Source of the DNA: Lentisphaerota bacterium
GTDB lineage: Bacteria > Verrucomicrobiota > Lentisphaeria > Oligosphaerales > JABHEG01
DNA length: 64,000 bases
Direction: 5' to 3'
Assembly (NCBI GenBank): GCA_018676675.1
Contig: JABHEG010000043.1
Span: 1 to 64,000, forward strand
Shown: in pieces, positions 46,193 through 54,142 of the stretch
Position numbering within the stretch: the first letter of the stretch is position 1
How the letters are laid out: each line of letters starts with the position of its first letter
Notes under the pieces: model-generated
The model's database searches: none
Told to the model about the DNA's origin: nothing
The model's input: only the letters and a program-made list of their open reading frames with translations
Program-made: the position numbers and the translations under genes

Positions 46193-49100
46193 ATGCCCAC
46201 CCACCCTCGTAGTCTGTCCCGTAGAGGAACGTCCCTATTCGCTCTCCTCCTGGCTCTTGCGGGTGGCGCCTTGGGTGCTATACCGGGGAGCATCGTGGCC
46301 AACCGTACCACGGTTGCCCCCAACCTGGACGGGATCTTGAATGACGCGTGCTGGCGGGAGACAGCGGCAATCCACGATTTCAGCAACGTCTTGCGCCAAG
46401 GGCCGCCAGGAGAGGCCATGACCGCACACCTGTGCTTTGATGACCTCAACCTCTACCTGGCCTTCGTGTGCGGAGAACCGGAACCCGGGAAGATCCGGGC
46501 GGCAAGCCGGGATGGTGCCGACGACGTCTGGACCGACGACTGCGTTGAGGTGTGGATCCGGACGACGGGCGTGGTCGGCGACCATGACCAGTTCATCGTC
46601 AACACCGAAGGCTCGCGCCAGACGGAACGGATCCGCGGAGGAACGCAGGCGATCGTGGGAACACCCATCTGGAACACGAAGGCAGCCGTCGGCCCAACCA
46701 GATGGACCGTCGAGATGCGCATTCCCTTCAGCGCTCTGGAGCTGGACGAGATCCGCAAGGGCCAGATGCTGGAAATCAAGTTCGGGCGGGAAGACCACAC
46801 CGGGCCTCGCTCTGTCTACACCACGTGGCCCGCCGGAACCGCCTACGGACACCGTGGACAGATGGGCAAACTGTACCTGGGAGACCCGAACCTGATCCCC
46901 AACGCTGACATGTCAAAGCGCGAGCAGGACCAAGTCGCGAGCTGGCACTTCGGCAAAAAAGATGCCTCCCTGTACCGCACGGTCGACCACGCCGGCAAGA
47001 ATGTCATCGAGGTCACGAACCCAGGCCGCTATGCCACGGCCAGCCAAAGCCTGCAACTGGAGCCAGAGACCAGCTACCGTTTGGAGGCCGAGGCCAAGGG
47101 AAACACAGGCATCTACGTCCGAGCGCGGACAACACACAAGGACCGCAAGGGATCTGTTGCACACACGTTCCACACGAAGCCGTCGGAGGAGTACCGGCGC
47201 TATGGCGTGGCATTCCGAACCGGTGAGAACGGTCGCGCCCTGCTTATCATCGGCAGCTCGGGAAGTGATCCCGAAGGGCACGTATTCCTGCGCAGCCTAC
47301 GACTGATGAGTGATGTCTCCCGCAGGCAGGTAGGACCTGCAATTCCCGTGCAGACGAACACGGGGGCTCCAGTCGTCATCACCAAGCTCCAGGTCGCCGA
47401 TTGCCGTGCCGTTAGAGGCTTCATCGGTACGCCATGCGATGGGACGCTGAACAGCTATAGCTGGTCTGCAAGCACCTGGGAGTACGGCATGGGCGGCGGA
47501 GGCGCCGGGGTCGGTTACGACTACAACGGGAATGATGGGTTGCACGTGAGACTGGAGAAGGATGAAGCCCCACAGGCCATCGTCATCCGTGGGGGAATCC
47601 GGGCCAAGCTCTACACCGATGCCGATCGCCTCGATGGTCCCGGAAACGGCAGACTGATCTGGGAGTTCCCGGGTCAGGCCACCGACTCGCGCGCGCTCTT
47701 CGAGCAGCCGCTGGTTGCCCGTAAGTTCAGCTTCTACAACGTGGGCGATGGCATCATCGGCGACCTCTCGTTCTTCCGTTACCGGAACGGTCTGGGCGAC
47801 CTGCCTGAACCAGAGCACTACGGCCTTCGCGGGAAGGCCGAAGCCAGCCCCATGATGACGACACGCTTCGGCAAAGAGGACCGTTCTGCGTATCTCTTCG
47901 CCCCGGGGCAGGAGACTGCGAGCCCTTCCCTGAAGCTGTCGCGGGGGCAGTATGTCCATTTCATCACACCCGCATTTCCCGAAGAGACCCCTCTGGCAGC
48001 GGTCGGCATCAACGCCATCGTGGCGGGCATCAATGCGCCGGTGGGGTTCACGGTGCGCGTCCAGGACCCCATCACGCCTCGCCTTGAGTTGTGCGGGCCG
48101 GACATGGTCCTGTCCGGGGGCGGCCGCATGAGAGTTGTGCTCGACGGCCCGGACCAGATCATCCCGAAAGGTCACAGCCTCTGGGTCTCCGTCGCCTTCC
48201 AGGCACCCGTAACGCTGGAAGACGCGACACTTGAGCTCTACCGCGTCTCACGCGAACGAGCCTTGCCATCGGCCCTCGCCCATCGACTGTTCCTTATGAA
48301 AAGCGTCTTCATCTGCGCCAGCGAAGCGCGACGGTGGGCTACCCTGAACCCCGAGACCGACCTGGAAACGTTCTTCCGTGAAGACCAGTGGGGCAAGCAG
48401 ATCAAGGAGGTCTTCGCTACCGCTGATCATCTGGCGTACCTCGACCCGGAACATGATCTGGTCCGCCAATACCAGTGGGTCTACTACCGCCGTAAAGGGT
48501 GGCCTAAGATGCCGACAACGATTGACCAGATCCCCGGCGCGCCTGAGTGGGCTGTCGTGGCCCGGCAGGCTTGGCTGAACGCCCGAAGCGTCCCCGAGTG
48601 GTGGATCGACAACCGCCTCGCGCCCTCAGGTGAGTTCGGCGGAGTCATGAACGACGACACGGACATGTACCAGAACTACGTGGCGCTGCCCTTCTTCGAA
48701 AACGACGGTGTGGCGGCCGAGATGCTGGCCGGGGCACGGAACCTGGCCGAACTGGCCCAGAAGAACAACCTTCGCCACGGTCTCAATAAGCGCAGCATGG
48801 ATCCCCTGCACGCGTACGAGGAAGGCGTCAATCACGACGCCACCATGGCTCTGTGGCACTACGGCGATCCAGTCTATCTGGAACGCTGTATCGTCAACGC
48901 CCGCTCAACCGAAGCACTCACCGTCAGGCTCCCGGACGGCGGCCGCCTCTTCAAGAGTCAGCGTCTCGGGGCGGAGGATCTCGAGATTGATCGTCCTCCG
49001 GATCGAGACGCCCATGCCCATCCGCTGATGTGGCACCCCACGTTCATGGTGCTCTGGTACAACCGCAACCCCCGCGCCCTGGCACACGTCCGGGAATGGG

Positions 49101-50224
49101 CCGACACCTGGATGAAGCACATGGAGCCGGGCAAATTCGCCACGGGGATTGATGTGAAGACGGGCAAGACCGTCAACTCCGACAAGACGCCGTTCGGTGG
49201 AGGCTACGGCGGACAGGCGTCGGCATTCCTGTTCCTGTATGACCTGACTGGGGACGAGACGTACGTCGCACCCCTTCTTAACGAGTTCGAGGCCGGCCGG
49301 TCCGCTCGTCGCGTCAACTACTACCTGCCCTCGCTCTTCCACCGTCTGGACATGTCTCGTTTCGCCCAACACCTCCCCAGCATCCTGCAGGGCAGCGACA
49401 TGGCTCGCTTCCTGGCCACGGGCAATCGGGCGCCACTCATGGACGCTCTCAAACGATATGTCGGCGAGTACCAGTACTTCCCGATCATCTACACGTCCGC
49501 TGAACAGTTCACCGACCGGATCTTCCTGTACGGCCTCTACGACCCGTCCAACGCCTACACCGGTGGCTTCGCCGCCCGCAACAGCTATTGGCACACCTTC
49601 GCCGTCGGCTGGGCCGGATTCGGAACGGACTACGCGGCGCTGGTCACACGCGCCAAACCCGACCATTTTCGGGCCACGGCCTACAGCTTTGCGGAGGAGC
49701 CCGTCCAGGGAATAGCCACGTTCTGGCGGCTGGACCACGGGGTGTACCGCATCACCACGGGGCCTGACAGGGACGGGAACGACGAGATGGACCACGCCAT
49801 CGACAGCCGGGAACTGGAGATCGCCCGAGGCACCACAGTACCCGTCACGCTCCCATCGAAAACCCAAGTCGTGATTGAGGCAAAGCAAGTCCGCAAGCTG
49901 GACCCGATCTGGGACCGCGCCGACCTGGCCATCAGCCCGATGGAGATCAGAGTGCAGGACGGTATTGTCAATGGCGTTGCTCACAACATCGGTGCAAAGA
50001 CGGCTCGAGCCATCATGGCGTTACGCGATCCGGGAGGACGCGTTGTATCACGCACAGACTTAGGCCAACTCGACGCCCCGCTGGATCTAATCCCGAAGCG
50101 CCAGCCGTTCACGCTTAAGGGACTGCCGGAAGACCACGCAGGCTGGACCGTCGTGATCGATCCCGACGGAGCCTTCGACGAGATCTACGAAGGCAACAAC
50201 GTCGTGCCATTGACAGGCAAGTAG
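46193..50224 (+). CDS. Large secreted CBM9-containing protein
   Basis: This is a protein of 1343 residues. The start at 46193 precedes a signal peptide (basic RSLSRRGTSLF, then ALLLALAGGALGA). Residues ~35-240 are a CBM9-like domain (PNLDGILNDACWRETA; DDCVEVWI; KMRI-type MRIPFSALELDEI). Residues ~250-370 resemble a CBM4/16-type sandwich. The middle is a discoidin-like or other beta region. From ~750 to ~1200 it turns helical and Trp-rich with motifs such as MNDDTDMYQNY and SIDPLHAYEEG-like repeats, reminiscent of an alpha/alpha toroid. The C-terminal ~110 residues are an Ig-like/CARDB-like domain (VNGVAHNIGAKTARAIMAL). It probably acts on an extracellular glycan, but I recognise no catalytic residues. 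No close partner gene is adjacent. Confidence 0.75.
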   Translation: MPTHPRSLSRRGTSLFALLLALAGGALGAIPGSIVANRTTVAPNLDGILNDACWRETAAIHDFSNVLRQGPPGEAMTAHLCFDDLNLYLAFVCGEPEPGKIRAASRDGADDVWTDDCVEVWIRTTGVVGDHDQFIVNTEGSRQTERIRGGTQAIVGTPIWNTKAAVGPTRWTVEMRIPFSALELDEIRKGQMLEIKFGREDHTGPRSVYTTWPAGTAYGHRGQMGKLYLGDPNLIPNADMSKREQDQVASWHFGKKDASLYRTVDHAGKNVIEVTNPGRYATASQSLQLEPETSYRLEAEAKGNTGIYVRARTTHKDRKGSVAHTFHTKPSEEYRRYGVAFRTGENGRALLIIGSSGSDPEGHVFLRSLRLMSDVSRRQVGPAIPVQTNTGAPVVITKLQVADCRAVRGFIGTPCDGTLNSYSWSASTWEYGMGGGGAGVGYDYNGNDGLHVRLEKDEAPQAIVIRGGIRAKLYTDADRLDGPGNGRLIWEFPGQATDSRALFEQPLVARKFSFYNVGDGIIGDLSFFRYRNGLGDLPEPEHYGLRGKAEASPMMTTRFGKEDRSAYLFAPGQETASPSLKLSRGQYVHFITPAFPEETPLAAVGINAIVAGINAPVGFTVRVQDPITPRLELCGPDMVLSGGGRMRVVLDGPDQIIPKGHSLWVSVAFQAPVTLEDATLELYRVSRERALPSALAHRLFLMKSVFICASEARRWATLNPETDLETFFREDQWGKQIKEVFATADHLAYLDPEHDLVRQYQWVYYRRKGWPKMPTTIDQIPGAPEWAVVARQAWLNARSVPEWWIDNRLAPSGEFGGVMNDDTDMYQNYVALPFFENDGVAAEMLAGARNLAELAQKNNLRHGLNKRSMDPLHAYEEGVNHDATMALWHYGDPVYLERCIVNARSTEALTVRLPDGGRLFKSQRLGAEDLEIDRPPDRDAHAHPLMWHPTFMVLWYNRNPRALAHVREWADTWMKHMEPGKFATGIDVKTGKTVNSDKTPFGGGYGGQASAFLFLYDLTGDETYVAPLLNEFEAGRSARRVNYYLPSLFHRLDMSRFAQHLPSILQGSDMARFLATGNRAPLMDALKRYVGEYQYFPIIYTSAEQFTDRIFLYGLYDPSNAYTGGFAARNSYWHTFAVGWAGFGTDYAALVTRAKPDHFRATAYSFAEEPVQGIATFWRLDHGVYRITTGPDRDGNDEMDHAIDSRELEIARGTTVPVTLPSKTQVVIEAKQVRKLDPIWDRADLAISPMEIRVQDGIVNGVAHNIGAKTARAIMALRDPGGRVVSRTDLGQLDAPLDLIPKRQPFTLKGLPEDHAGWTVVIDPDGAFDEIYEGNNVVPLTGK

Positions 50225-50414
50225 AACTCGGCCAGACGGGAGGAGAGACGGGGTTGTTAGCTGGTGGCTATTGGGAAGACGGAAGACAGCCGTCAGCCAA
50301 TCCATGCGGGAGCAGACCGAATGCCCCCGAACTAAGGGAATCTGAGCTTGGTCGGTAGTTCGTGGGCTGCGACGCAGTGGCTTCCAAAGTGGCGGGATGC
50401 CTCCCATAGAATGA
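50225..50414. other. Convergent intergenic region
   Basis: I see nothing recognisable between the stop at 50224 and the hairpin cluster that follows. Confidence 0.5.
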
Positions 50415-50484
50415 CCGGGCAGCTATGCCCGGCTCCACCTTAGGGCAGGCGCCTCGCAGCTGCGAGGCCCCCAAGTTCCGGGGC
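50415..50484. terminator. Three stacked hairpins between convergent genes
   Basis: Three strong stems follow each other: CCGGGCA-GCTA-TGCCCGG (50415-50432), an 18-bp perfect palindrome centred on CAGCTG (50451-50468), and GCCCC/GGGGC (50467-50484). They lie between a rightward gene ending at 50224 and a leftward gene ending at 50517. That fits a bidirectional transcription stop or an intergenic palindromic repeat. No T-tract is present, so termination is a guess. Confidence 0.5.
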
Positions 50485-50516
50485 ATTCGGGAGTAGATCC
50501 ACTCTTCGTTGCGTCG

Positions 50517-50894
50517 TCACTCCGGCGAGAGGCGTTCGAGCATGGCCCGCCAGCGGTCGAGGGGCACTTCGGCCAATGGGATCTCGTCACCTCCCTCGAG
50601 TTCCTGTTTGTAGAGCTGGATGCCGTCGGCAGTGCGACGCAGGATGACAGGCAGAAGCCAGTACGTCTCGCAGCCCTCGTAGTACTCCTCCTCTTCCACT
50701 GGTTCCCCATCTTCATCCACCGGCATGAGGCGCATGCGCAGGCCCGGGCGTTCCAGCGCCTCGACGGATTGCAGCGTCTCCCACACCTGCGCTGTCCGCA
50801 ATACATGCCAATTGTCGATGTAAACATTGAGGTGGCGACCGGGCTCATCGTCGTGAGCATCTACAGTCTCCGGACGTTGCCGCCAGAGCCGCAA
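50517..50894 (-). CDS. Small acidic hypothetical protein
   Basis: About 125 residues if started at the TTG at 50894; no ATG or good ribosome site is near, and the frame stays open upstream into the end of the propeller gene. Its composition is protein-like and acidic: HLNVYIDNWHVLRTAQVWETLQ, then a Glu/Tyr run (EPVEEEEYYEG), then YWLLPVILRRTADGIQLYKQ. I recognise no family and no membrane segment. It follows the PQQ-type propeller gene after about 50 nt in another frame. It could be coupled to that gene, or be its frameshifted continuation. Confidence 0.45.
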   Translation of the reverse strand: MRLWRQRPETVDAHDDEPGRHLNVYIDNWHVLRTAQVWETLQSVEALERPGLRMRLMPVDEDGEPVEEEEYYEGCETYWLLPVILRRTADGIQLYKQELEGGDEIPLAEVPLDRWRAMLERLSPE

Positions 50895-50946
50895 CGGAGT
50901 ACGGACATCCCCCGTACTGACAGGTGCGCGGGTGACCGGGGCAGTA

Positions 50947-52200
50947 TCAGAACACTTTGGGCTGTGGTTTGGGCCGCGTCAGCTTGATGCGTTTGGGCTT
51001 GGGGGCGGCACCAGTTGGGTCGCCCGAGGCCCAACACTGGATGTCTCTCCCCTTTTGAACCACCATGCAGCCATCCATGATCAAGCGCAGAAGCAGGGAC
51101 TCAGCCGGGTCGGAACGCCAGATGATATTGCCGTCGACCGCAGAACGGGCGACGATGCTGCCCTCCTTCTGAGAGCATCCCTCGACCTGTTCGTGTGTCC
51201 AAACCATGCCCAGCGAGGCATGCGGCCCCCGAATATCGGGGCAAACGAGCTTCCGGTCGAGCTCCCACAGTGGGTACTTCGGAACCGTCCTTTGCCAACG
51301 CTGCTGTCCGGTTGCCAGATCCAGGCATACAAGTTTGCGTTCGCCGGTACCAGGGACATCGTAGTAGATCGAGCCATCACAGACGGCCGTGTGCATGTAG
51401 GGATCAGTCGCCGATATGATCCCCGGTTTGTACTCAAAAGGAAGCTCAAGTACAGGAGCTTGCCACAGCAGCTCGTAAGTGTCCAGGCGGCGGCAAACCA
51501 CCCGATCCAGTGCCTCCCAGCAAAGCAACACTCGTCCCGACATGCACTGGAGACGGGAAATGACGCGCGGGTTCGCCTCCCACAGAACCTTCTCACCGCG
51601 CATATCCCAGCAGCGAACCATCTCCTCGTCAGGGCTTGTCCCACGATACAGCCCTATAGCGTGGCCGTCGTACAGCTCGCTGACCCCCATCTCTCCGCCA
51701 ACAACGCCCTCAAAATGCACCTTACACGCACGGTCCAGGTCGTAAGCCGTCGTACCAGACAACATCCACTTGCCCCATGTCGGGATGTGGCACCAATGGG
51801 CGTCGTCTTTGTCGGGACGTCGGACAGGGATACCGTCCGTTCCCACGAACCCTCGACTGGCGCCATCGGCGACAGAAATGAGGAGTCGATCGCTGCCCTC
51901 GCCCCCGGACCTGTATGCTCGGTCACAGCCACAGCGATCACTGATGATCCCACGATCCGTCCATCGCAAGAAACCATACTCCGTTCGGATGTCATGTGCA
52001 TGCCACACCACATCCCCGTCAATCCCCTGGATAGCGACAACGTCCGTCTGACGAACGGGCACATAGGCCACTTTGGGACCACCAACGGGCACGCCATCAA
52101 CACCATGTGTAGCCGCCTTGGGCAATTCCCAAACGGGCACGAGAGGAGGAACCAGGTCCGTTGGCTGAGACGCTGCTTGCCCGGACGGCGTGGCATACAT
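50947..52200 (-). CDS. PQQ-like beta-propeller protein
   Basis: About 417 residues from the ATG at 52200; the open frame continues to a TTG at 52341 without a start signal. Propeller blades of the PQQ/BamB type are seen: VVAIQGIDGDVVWHAHD, VLWEANPRVISRLQCMSGRVLLCW, LVCLDLATGQQRWQRTVP, and SAVDGNIIWRS. The A-x-D-G-x-x-x-W tryptophan-docking pattern recurs. No signal peptide is visible, which is odd for this usually periplasmic group. Together with the debris upstream, this suggests that the 5' end of the gene may be lost or altered. Its role is unknown; protein-binding scaffold is the usual function when quinone ligands are absent. Confidence 0.55.
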   Translation of the reverse strand: MYATPSGQAASQPTDLVPPLVPVWELPKAATHGVDGVPVGGPKVAYVPVRQTDVVAIQGIDGDVVWHAHDIRTEYGFLRWTDRGIISDRCGCDRAYRSGGEGSDRLLISVADGASRGFVGTDGIPVRRPDKDDAHWCHIPTWGKWMLSGTTAYDLDRACKVHFEGVVGGEMGVSELYDGHAIGLYRGTSPDEEMVRCWDMRGEKVLWEANPRVISRLQCMSGRVLLCWEALDRVVCRRLDTYELLWQAPVLELPFEYKPGIISATDPYMHTAVCDGSIYYDVPGTGERKLVCLDLATGQQRWQRTVPKYPLWELDRKLVCPDIRGPHASLGMVWTHEQVEGCSQKEGSIVARSAVDGNIIWRSDPAESLLLRLIMDGCMVVQKGRDIQCWASGDPTGAAPKPKRIKLTRPKPQPKVF

Positions 52201-52613
52201 CCGGAAAGTCCAAGGCACGAGCTTTTCTTGACACGCTGATGGCCCCACGGCATTGCCTCCATAGTGTTTACCGAAACTCGACCACAGCTGCTCGATCCTC
52301 ACAGCTGCTTCTTCAGAGTTCTGAAAATCTCGCCCGTCCAATGGGCCGCACGGTCCGGCGTGAGGCCGAATCCCCCGTCGTCGAACGGTGTCTTGAGAGC
52401 ATCCTCAACTGCCTGACGTCCCGCTTCCTTTCAGGCCTTGAAGGCCTTGGCATCCAAACGGCGCTCCCAAAGCCGGAGGTATCTTTCATGCCACGCATGG
52501 ACCACCACGACATCTCTGGAAGTGCTGCCTTCATCCCGCACGTCTGTCCGCTGGTTGCGCTACCCAACGGACCTCTCGATGTCAAAGCCGGCTCTGCCTT
52601 TCCCACTGCGCTC
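52201..52613 (-). pseudogene. Decayed open frame with internal stops
   Basis: On the minus strand between about 52590 and 52300 one frame reads protein-like sequence interrupted by stops: DVVVVHAWHERYLRLWERRLD, then a TGA, then EDALKTPFDDGGFGLTPDRA and GEIFRTLKKQL before the final stop. A further stop precedes the first segment. This looks like a decayed gene or a dispersed non-coding element; I recognise no family. The upstream end of the PQQ-propeller gene runs through it. Confidence 0.35.
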
Positions 52614-52742
52614 TCAGTCCACGATTCGCTGCCATTTGGCGGTTCGGCTCTTTCCCCGGACCGCGACCAGGCCCTCGTCTCGCATCTGCCGAAGGACACG
52701 GCGAACCATGTCCCTGCTACCCCCCCGGCAATCTTTGAGCAC
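52614..52742 (-). pseudogene. Winged-helix remnant after the ATPase gene
   Basis: Forty-two codons begin with a GTG one base after the ATPase stop (TGA-C-GTG). They read GGSRDMVRRVLRQMRDEGLV then AVRGKSRTAKWQRIVD. This is the recognition helix and wing of a winged-helix domain of the kind often found at the C-terminus of larger regulatory or Fic-type proteins. The rest of such a protein is missing, so I treat it as the stub of a deleted gene. A tiny coupled protein cannot be excluded. Confidence 0.4.
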
Positions 52743-52743
52743 G

Positions 52744-53913
52744 TCAACCCGTCAGCAACTCAGTCATGCGTGCCCGCATGTTCCGCAGTGAACAGACCTC
52801 TACTCCCGGACGCAGCAAGTCGTCCGACGCATCCGGAGTCACCACCAGGACCCGCTCCAAACCACACTCCGCCATGCTCTCGGGAAGCGCTCTGGAAAGC
52901 CGTCGCGACAGCGACATCTTGCACTCAACCCCGATCCGCCTGCCACGACGTTCCACGATCACGTCGATCTCCGCACCTGAAGCGGTTCTGTAGAAAGCAT
53001 GTTGTGCGTCCGGGAACAGACTGGCGATCGCCTCAATTACCACCCCCTCCCAGGAAGCGCCAACACACGGATGCCCCATCAAGTCGTCCCAGGTCACGAT
53101 ATCCAGAAGACGATGCAGAATTCCAGTGTCGCGCAGGTAGACCTTAGGGGACTTCACCAGCCGTTTCTTGGTATTGCTCGTGAAAGGCGGCAGCAGCCTC
53201 ACCATGAAGGTCTGGGCCAGAGCTTGCAGCCATCGCCGGATGGTCGTGTCACTGACATCCAACGCCTGTCCCAGTTTAGCGTAGTTGACCGTCTGGCCAT
53301 GGTAGTGCGCCAACATGGTCCAGAAACGCCGCATGGCCACACCCGGCAGCGAATACCCAAACCCGGGCAGATCACGCTCAAGAAAGGTGCGCACAAACTG
53401 CTCCCGCCAGTCAGTGCTGGCCTCGTCATCTGAAGCAAGCAGGCTGTCTGGGAATCCCCCACGAGTCCACAGCTCGGTCACCGAATGCGTGTCCGCGATC
53501 TCATCGGGTAGGAACGGCGTCAACTCCAAATAGCAGATGCGTCCCGCAAGCGACTCTGAACTCTGTCGCAGCAGCTCCGGCGAAGCAGATCCCAGCAGCA
53601 GAAACCGACCTGGGCGGCGATCCCGGTCGATGAGCACTCGCAAGACCGGGAACAAGTCAGGACGCCGTTGGACCTCGTCGATGCAGACTGTCCTCCCCGC
53701 ATGCTGGGCCAGGTAGTACTCCGCATCCTCCAGCTTAGCGAGATCCGAAGGATTCTCCAGATCGAGAAAAAGCATATCCGGCTGACTCGCCGCAAAGTGG
53801 CGGGCCAGAGTCGACTTGCCGCACTGCCGAGGCCCAAGCAGGGCAGTCGCAGGAAAACTGTCAGTAGCCCCGTCCAGCCTGGCCGCCAACATGCGGGGGA
53901 TATAAGTTTGCAT
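52744..53913 (-). CDS. AAA_14/DUF4143 family ATPase
   Basis: This is a protein of 389 residues from the ATG at 53913, with GAGGAAG about 6 nt upstream. Walker A is GPRQCGKST (27-35) and Walker B is TVCIDEVQ (D79-E80). SASPELL holds the sensor-like Ser. A middle winged-helix segment (LGQALDVSDTTIRRWLQAL) leads to the DUF4143 part, with KSPKVYLRDTGILHRLL and a PD-(D/E)xK-like region (SGAEIDVIVERRGRRIGVECKM) at ~310-335. The family is widespread and patchy, and is often found near mobile or toxin-related genes; its substrate is unknown. Its neighbours here are gene remnants, which fits a horizontally exchanged gene. Confidence 0.88.
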   Translation of the reverse strand: MQTYIPRMLAARLDGATDSFPATALLGPRQCGKSTLARHFAASQPDMLFLDLENPSDLAKLEDAEYYLAQHAGRTVCIDEVQRRPDLFPVLRVLIDRDRRPGRFLLLGSASPELLRQSSESLAGRICYLELTPFLPDEIADTHSVTELWTRGGFPDSLLASDDEASTDWREQFVRTFLERDLPGFGYSLPGVAMRRFWTMLAHYHGQTVNYAKLGQALDVSDTTIRRWLQALAQTFMVRLLPPFTSNTKKRLVKSPKVYLRDTGILHRLLDIVTWDDLMGHPCVGASWEGVVIEAIASLFPDAQHAFYRTASGAEIDVIVERRGRRIGVECKMSLSRRLSRALPESMAECGLERVLVVTPDASDDLLRPGVEVCSLRNMRARMTELLTG

Positions 53914-54142
53914 ATTCACTTCCTCGCGTTGGATTTGCAGGGTAAAATAGTCGCACTGAACCACGATTCAAACAGAGGATCGGGTCTTCGCCCCGAAGGA
54001 CCTCGCGCAGAGCCTGACGGTATTCCCATTGCCCCGGGTGGCATCCGGAAGCGCCGGAACTCAGCCCACACGCAGGCTGGGTGGTAGCTCACGAAGTGCG
54101 GCGCGACGATTCCCAACCCGTTGGGCCTCGGGCGGGGCATCT

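Noticed and set aside
52161..53147. 328-codon plus-strand open frame
   Set aside because: Spans the debris and the antisense of the DUF4143 ATPase; composition is not protein-like.
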